Shown piece by piece: positions 59,777-64,000 of a stretch of 64,000 nt of DNA. The notes beneath the pieces are model-generated. The model was not told the DNA's origin. It ran no database searches and saw nothing but the letters and a program-made list of their open reading frames with translations. The stretch's first letter is position 1, and every line of letters starts with the position of its first letter. The translations under genes were made by a program, and so were the position numbers. Source of the DNA: Afipia carboxidovorans OM5 (GTDB lineage: Bacteria; Pseudomonadota; Alphaproteobacteria; Rhizobiales; Xanthobacteraceae); the NCBI RefSeq assembly GCF_000218565.1, contig NC_015684.1, positions 992,001 through 1,056,000 of the forward strand, in the 5' to 3' direction.

Positions 59777-60828
59777 TGGCGTACAGCGAAGACCATATCG
59801 CCCTTGCGGCGGAATACGCGCTCGGTACCCTCGATGCGGACGAGCGTGCGCTGGTCGAGACGATGATGATCGTCGATCCCGGGTTTCTCGCCATCGTGCA
59901 CGCATGGGAGCGCAAGCTCGCGCCGCTGCATCAGATGGTGTCGCCGGTCGAGCCGCCCGGACTGCTCTGGGAGCGGATCAGGACGGCCATTCCGCCTCGG
60001 GAGAAGCCGGTCGCACCTGTCGTTGAATCGCCCGTCGATGCCGTGGACATGACCGCTACAGACTTGGCAGCTACAGACTCGGCGGCTCCGAACTTGGCGG
60101 CTGCGGACGTAGCAGCCGCGGAGGTGACGCCCGATGCACCGTCTGCCGGTGGTGCGCTGCCGCTGGCGGATGGGGCGAGTGATCCTTCCCTCGCGTCTGA
60201 ATCCGATAGGCTTACGGAAACCGATGCTGCGCCGAAAGCGGATGCGGAGCTCACATCACGCGATATGGCGGTTGCGTCCGCAACGGCCGACAGGCTTGCG
60301 CAACGCGAGCCCGCGAAAGCCTCCAGCGGTTTCGGCCGCCTGATGGCTCTGATTGCGGCGGCGTTCGCGGCGCTGGCCGGATTGCAGATCGTGGGGCCGC
60401 AGTGGCTGCCGGCCGCGCTGCGGCCCAAGCCGGAGATCCGCGTCGAGAAGGTGCTGATCCCGCCACCGCCTCCGGCCGCGCAGTTCGTGGCCGCGCTGCA
60501 GTCCGATGCGCGCGATCCGGGCTTCGTCCTGAGCATCGATGCCAGAACGCGCCGCTACACAGTGCGCCGTGTCGGTCCGCCGCCGCCGGCAGGCACGAGC
60601 TATGAACTCTGGATCGTGCCGGCTGGCACCAACGAGCCACGTTCGCTCGGCGTGATCGGGGCTGATACCTTCACCACAAGCGATGCGCTCGCAAGCTTCG
60701 ATGCCGCGACAGTGAACGGCGCGATCTATGCCGTGACACCGGAGCCGGAAGGTGGCGCGCCGAACGGCAAGCCAACGGCCCAGCCGCTCTGGGCAGGCAA
60801 GCTCTACGAGAGCGTCCCGGCGCGGTGA
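59773..60828 (+). CDS. RskA-like membrane anti-sigma factor
   Basis: 351 residues. N-terminal anti-sigma domain (HIALAAEYALGTLDADERALVETMMIVDPGFLAIVHAWERKLAPL, GLLWERIRTAIP); an Ala/Asp/Thr-rich linker from about 95 to 185; one membrane helix (LMALIAAAFAALAGLQIVG, about 192-212); and a C-terminal RskA domain (VLSIDARTRRYTVRRVGPPPPAGTSYELWIVP, PRSLGVIGADTFTTS). Typical RskA members are about 240 residues, so the linker is an expansion. Overlaps the sigma gene by ATGA. Confidence 0.88.
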   Translation: MMAYSEDHIALAAEYALGTLDADERALVETMMIVDPGFLAIVHAWERKLAPLHQMVSPVEPPGLLWERIRTAIPPREKPVAPVVESPVDAVDMTATDLAATDSAAPNLAAADVAAAEVTPDAPSAGGALPLADGASDPSLASESDRLTETDAAPKADAELTSRDMAVASATADRLAQREPAKASSGFGRLMALIAAAFAALAGLQIVGPQWLPAALRPKPEIRVEKVLIPPPPPAAQFVAALQSDARDPGFVLSIDARTRRYTVRRVGPPPPAGTSYELWIVPAGTNEPRSLGVIGADTFTTSDALASFDAATVNGAIYAVTPEPEGGAPNGKPTAQPLWAGKLYESVPAR

Positions 60829-60865
60829 GGGCGGTCTAACGGAGATGCTGTGAATCTCTTTGCGC

Positions 60866-60940
60866 GTCATTGCCGGGCTTGACCCGGCAATCCATCCACT
60901 TTTTTAAAGATGGATGCGCGGATCAAGCCCGCGCATGACA
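60866..60940. repeat. Dispersed REP-like repeat, copy D (short form)
   Basis: GTCATTGCCGGGCTTGACCCGGCAATCCATC, short AT spacer, GATGGATGCGCGGATCAAGCCCGCGCATGACA in substance: two hairpins joined by a GATGGAT stem. Same order as copies A and B. Directly followed by a tandem repeat. Confidence 0.85.
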
Positions 60941-60942
60941 GT

Positions 60943-61008
60943 CTGTGGGTACGAGATATCTCGGGCTGCATCTTTCTGTGGGTACGAGATATCTCGGGCT
61001 GCATCTTA
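60943..61008. repeat. Tandem duplication of a 33-bp unit
   Basis: CTGTGGGTACGAGATATCTCGGGCTGCATCTT-type unit present twice back to back (60943-60975, 60976-61008), differing only at the last base. Each unit centres on the palindrome CGAGATATCTCG. No coding role; the frames through it give repeat-shaped short peptides only. Confidence 0.85.
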
Positions 61009-61070
61009 AAGGATGAGTTGATCGAACTTTGCTTCGCATCGAGACGCCGCCGCGCCAACCCCAGACAGCA

Positions 61071-61101
61071 AAAAACGCCCGTGGGGGGACGGGCGCTTTT
61101 T
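61071..61101. terminator. Terminator downstream of the 61.2 kb small gene
   Basis: CGCCCGT / ACGGGCG stem with a G6 loop, AAAAA before and CTTTTT after, so it can act on both strands. On the minus strand it follows the stop at 61196. Confidence 0.8.
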
Positions 61102-61195
61102 GTCCGGGTTCATTGGGGATGAGATGTCCCGGAAATATTCACAAGGCGACTTCGGGGGGCGGGGAAGAGAGCCTTATGAATTCATGAAATTCAGA

Positions 61196-61408
61196 TCAGC
61201 GGATCACCTGTTGTTCGGAGTCGGTCAACATCATGGTCTTGCTGGCCTTGAGAACCGGTGCGTTCGCGTGCGCGGTCTGCACACCGTTGGCTTCGGCGGT
61301 GAGGTGCGCGGAGATGCTGAGCCCGGCGATGCCGATGGCCGCCACCAGTCCCACCACCACGATCTTGAGGTGGGTCATGCGGTCAGCGCTGTACAACGAA
61401 TGGTTCAT
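61196..61408 (-). CDS. Small conserved membrane-anchored or exported protein
   Basis: 70 residues. One hydrophobic helix (LKIVVVGLVAAIGIAGLSIS), then a short hydrophilic tail (ANAPVLKASKTMMLTDSEQQVIR). The N-terminus MNHSLYSADRMTHLKIVVVG is a pattern I recall in many short rhizobial hypotheticals. An alternative start is MTHLK 30 nt in. Own terminator downstream. Function unknown. Confidence 0.75.
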   Translation of the reverse strand: MNHSLYSADRMTHLKIVVVGLVAAIGIAGLSISAHLTAEANGVQTAHANAPVLKASKTMMLTDSEQQVIR

Positions 61409-61730
61409 GTCGCCTCCCTCACGCTTGTCGGCTTTCGCCGTCGTCCGCCTTACCTGGTTCGCCGCGGGGTCAGTCCCGAGCCGAACCGTTCAAACTCGAT
61501 GTTCCGTAAACGTGGGGAAGGGCGTTTTTGTTTCCCAGACCCCATCACAAGCGAGTGATTTTTCTTGATCGGTCGGGAGCAATCTAGCGAACGAAATAAA
61601 AATAACGATAAATCAGATAGTTACAATTTTAGTTCCATCCGAGTTCCATGAAGTCGCGAACGGCACGCTTAAGAAATCGTTTGGATGTGACGAAATTGTC
61701 ATGTCGGCCGGGTGGCAAAAGCGCAGATTC
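61409..61730. other. 322-nt gene-free region downstream of flhA
   Basis: Leader and promoter of the small gene at 61196-61408 and the 3' flank of flhA. It includes an A+T-rich stretch near 61583-61640. No terminator hairpin with a T tract was recognised after flhA, and no gene is supported. Confidence 0.5.
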
Positions 61731-63860
61731 TCAAACGCTTCCAACGGTCTTGAGTTTCGCCCGCGGGTGAATTTCCGCCTGCGACAGCACCGTGGTCTGG
61801 GCGCGGAAACGCTCCACCAGCGAATGCACGAAGGGACGAATTGCCGCAGAGGTGACCAGTACCGGGTTTTCGCCTTCGCGCGCGGCCTGTTCGAAACGGT
61901 CGCGGGTCGCGGTCATGAATTCGGAGAGCTTCGAAGGCTGCATCGCCAGCGTGCGGTCCTCGCCGGTGCCGATGATCGACTCTGCGAAGGCCTGCTCCCA
62001 CCGGGCGGAGAGCGCGATCAGCGGCAGGTAGCCGTTGATCGAGGTGTTCTGCGCGCAGATCTGGCGCGCGAGGCGGGCGCGGACGTGCTCGACCAGCACC
62101 GCCGGGTTGCGCGAGAACGCCAGCGCATCGGCAATGCCTTCGAGGATGGTGGAGAGGTCGCGGATCGAGATGCGCTCGGCGAGCAGGAGTTGCAGCACGC
62201 GCTGGATGCCCGATACTGTGATCTGGCTCGGGACGATGTCCTTGACGAGCTCGCTCTGCTCCTTCGGCAACTCCTTCAGAAGCTTCTGCACTTCGCCGTA
62301 GGACAACAGGTCCGACATGTTGCTCTTGAGAAGCTCGGTGAGGTGCGTCGACAGCACGGTCGCGGCATCGACCACGGTGTAGCCCTTGAGCGAGGCTTCC
62401 TCCTTGAGCGAATTGTCGACCCAGGTGGCGGGCAGACCGAAGGTCGGCTCGGTGGTGTGGGTGCCGGGCAGGGCGACCTGATTGCCGGCGGGGTCCATCA
62501 CCATGAGCTGGTTCGCCCAGACGCGGCCCGCGCCAGCGTCGACTTCCTTGATCTTGATGACGTAGGTGTTGGCCTCGAGTTGCACGTTGTCGAGGATGCG
62601 CACCGCCGGCATCACGAAGCCCATCTCGATTGCAAGCGAACGGCGCAGCGCCTTGATCTGATCGGTGAGGCGGTCGTTGCCGTCCGGGCCGTTGACGAGC
62701 GGCAGCAGCGCGTAGCCGAGCTCGATCTTGAGGTCGTCGATCTTGAGCGCGCTCGAGATCGGCTCTTCCTCTGCAGCCGCGGCGGCGGCCTCGGCGCTCG
62801 GTGCCGCGGCGGCCAGCGCTTCCTCGGCCTTGGCGTGGGTGTTGCGGCGGCGCGCCTTCAGCGCCAGCACGCCCGCGCCCGCGCCGAGCGCCAGGAACGG
62901 GATCATCGGAATGCCCGGCACCAGCGAGAGCACGAGCATGACGCCGGCCGACATGCCGAGCGCCTGCGGATAGCCCGAGAACTGCTTCATCATCGCCTTG
63001 TCGGCGGCGCCGGAGACACCCGCCTTCGACACCAACAGGCCGGCCGCGGTCGAGACGATCAGCGCCGGCACCTGGGTGACGAGGCCGTCGCCCACGGTGA
63101 GCAGCGTGTAGGTGCGCGCCGCGTCCCCAAAGCTCAGGCCCTGCTGCGCCACGCCAATGATGATGCCGCCGATGATGTTGATGAAGACGATCAGGAGGCC
63201 CGCGACGGCGTCGCCGCGCACGAACTTCGAGGCACCGTCCATCGCACCGAAGAAGCCGCTTTCGTCCTCGATCTCCTTGCGTCGGGCTTTCGCGGTCTGC
63301 TCGTCGATCAGGCCCGCCGAAAGGTCGGCGTCGATCGCCATCTGTTTGCCGGGCATGGAATCGAGGTGGAAGCGTGCCGCGACTTCGGCGATGCGGCCCG
63401 AACCCTTGGTGATGACGACGAAGTTGACGATGACGAGGATCGTGAAGACGATGATGCCGATCACGAAATTGCCGCTCATCACGAAGCTGCCGAACGCCTC
63501 GATCACATGACCGGCGGCGGCGGTGCCCTCGTGGCCGTGCGAGAGGATGAGGCGGGTCGACGCGAGGTTGAGCGACAGCCGCAGCATCGTCGAGATCAAG
63601 AGCACGGTCGGGAAGGCGGAGAACTCGAGCGGCGCATGGATGAACAGTGACGTCATCAGGATCAGCACCGAGAAGGTGATCGAGATCGCCAGAAACAGGT
63701 CGAGCACCAAAGGCGGCAGCGGTAGGATCAGGACGACGAGGATCGTCAGCACGCCGAAGGCGAGCGTGAGGTCGCCGCGCTTCAGGGTGTCCTTGATGTC
63801 ACCGAAACTTGGAATCTGCAGGCGCGATGGTCCGCCTTGCCCCGCCGTCACATCGACCAT
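61731..63860 (-). CDS. flhA: Flagellar biosynthesis protein FlhA
   Basis: 709 residues. Eight membrane helices in the N-terminal half (LAFGVLTILVVLILPLPPLVLDLFLAISITFSVLILM, then VIGIIVFTILVIVNFVVITKGSGRIAEVAARFHLDSMPGKQMAIDADLSAG), the FHIPEP-family signature, then a cytoplasmic export-gate domain from about 350 after an Ala/Glu-rich linker. Forms the export gate that receives substrates with FliI/FliJ. ATG 63860 (MVDVTAGQGG) is preferred; a longer frame reaches 63989. It is on the opposite strand from fliI-fliJ. Confidence 0.96.
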   Translation of the reverse strand: MVDVTAGQGGPSRLQIPSFGDIKDTLKRGDLTLAFGVLTILVVLILPLPPLVLDLFLAISITFSVLILMTSLFIHAPLEFSAFPTVLLISTMLRLSLNLASTRLILSHGHEGTAAAGHVIEAFGSFVMSGNFVIGIIVFTILVIVNFVVITKGSGRIAEVAARFHLDSMPGKQMAIDADLSAGLIDEQTAKARRKEIEDESGFFGAMDGASKFVRGDAVAGLLIVFINIIGGIIIGVAQQGLSFGDAARTYTLLTVGDGLVTQVPALIVSTAAGLLVSKAGVSGAADKAMMKQFSGYPQALGMSAGVMLVLSLVPGIPMIPFLALGAGAGVLALKARRRNTHAKAEEALAAAAPSAEAAAAAAEEEPISSALKIDDLKIELGYALLPLVNGPDGNDRLTDQIKALRRSLAIEMGFVMPAVRILDNVQLEANTYVIKIKEVDAGAGRVWANQLMVMDPAGNQVALPGTHTTEPTFGLPATWVDNSLKEEASLKGYTVVDAATVLSTHLTELLKSNMSDLLSYGEVQKLLKELPKEQSELVKDIVPSQITVSGIQRVLQLLLAERISIRDLSTILEGIADALAFSRNPAVLVEHVRARLARQICAQNTSINGYLPLIALSARWEQAFAESIIGTGEDRTLAMQPSKLSEFMTATRDRFEQAAREGENPVLVTSAAIRPFVHSLVERFRAQTTVLSQAEIHPRAKLKTVGSV

Positions 63861-64000
63861 GCCTGCCGTTTCCCCACGCGAACGCCGCCGCTGCCCGCCA
63901 AACACTTTTGCGGCGGCCGGAGGGCCGCCGGGCGATAAGTGATTCACCGCGCTTGCTTCCACGGGACCCCCGCTGGTGCAGAACGACACTCACTTTCACT

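Noticed and set aside
60910..61122. Repeat-shaped short frames across the 33-bp tandem duplication
   Set aside because: They follow the repeat period (11 codons) on both strands and have no start signals.
61484..61505. EcfG-type general stress promoter (GGAAC...GTT) upstream of the small gene at 61.2 kb
   Set aside because: The spacing between the two elements is 14 nt; the known consensus needs 16-17.
61701..63650. 649-codon open frame antisense to flhA
   Set aside because: Composition artefact; flhA on the minus strand has full family features.

Overview
The window is a gene-dense, high-GC stretch of an alphaproteobacterial chromosome. The family is most likely Bradyrhizobiaceae/Nitrobacteraceae (Bradyrhizobium, Rhodopseudomonas, Afipia/Oligotropha, Nitrobacter). 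The pointers are the order fixL-fixJ-single receiver-fixK, a serC leader RNA before serC-serA, ChpT and CtrA, EipA, and rhizobial-type dispersed repeats. The genus cannot be fixed from sequence reading alone. No phage, transposase, CRISPR array or toxin-antitoxin pair was seen.

Layout. 1-6.8 kb: a truncated GT87-like membrane protein, aspartate aminotransferase, two tandem hairpin repeats, two tandem DUF992 exported proteins coupled to a SulP transporter, and aroE. 6.8-14 kb: lldD, glmM, an MFS exporter, two outer-membrane beta-barrels and a DMT exporter. 14-25.6 kb: serC-serA with a leader RNA, purA, an unknown membrane protein coupled to a formyltransferase-like protein, rpoH and rluD. 25.6-38.5 kb: tRNA-Glu and a respiratory/oxygen-sensing block on the minus strand (ccoNOQP, two accessory membrane proteins, ccoI, ccoS; then nnrS, fixK, a receiver, fixJ, fixL, fdxA). 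38.7-45.4 kb: an AT-richer glycosyltransferase, hemC, hemE, a soluble PAS-PAS chemoreceptor, a DUF2927 protein and an L,D-transpeptidase. 45.5-49.1 kb: tRNA-Val, a coiled-coil membrane protein, eipA, a YHS protein and cysQ. 49.3-64 kb: chpT, cheAWYBR, ctrA, fliI, fliJ, an ECF sigma/anti-sigma pair and flhA.

How the parts work together. FixL (haem-PAS kinase), FixJ and FixK form a low-oxygen cascade. FixK-type boxes (TTG-N8-CAA) lie upstream of ccoN, of a small ORF plus nnrS, and (weaker) of fdxA, so high-affinity respiration, nitric-oxide response and ferredoxin supply are probably co-induced. hemC and hemE supply haem nearby. ChpT and CtrA belong to the CckA-ChpT-CtrA cell-cycle relay and sit around the chemotaxis operon and flagellar export genes. 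The ctrA/fliI intergenic region carries five GANTC sites and a TTAACCAT CtrA half-site.

Most notable observations: the cbb3 cluster lacks ccoG and ccoH at the usual place; four copies of a modular REP-like repeat occur, one inside serC-serA; a formyltransferase-like protein lacks the catalytic Asn; and several operator-like palindromes are unexplained. I did not find a clear-cut wholly new multi-gene system. The best candidates are the 19.8-21.9 kb pair and the orf70/DUF2189 pair of the cbb3 operon.
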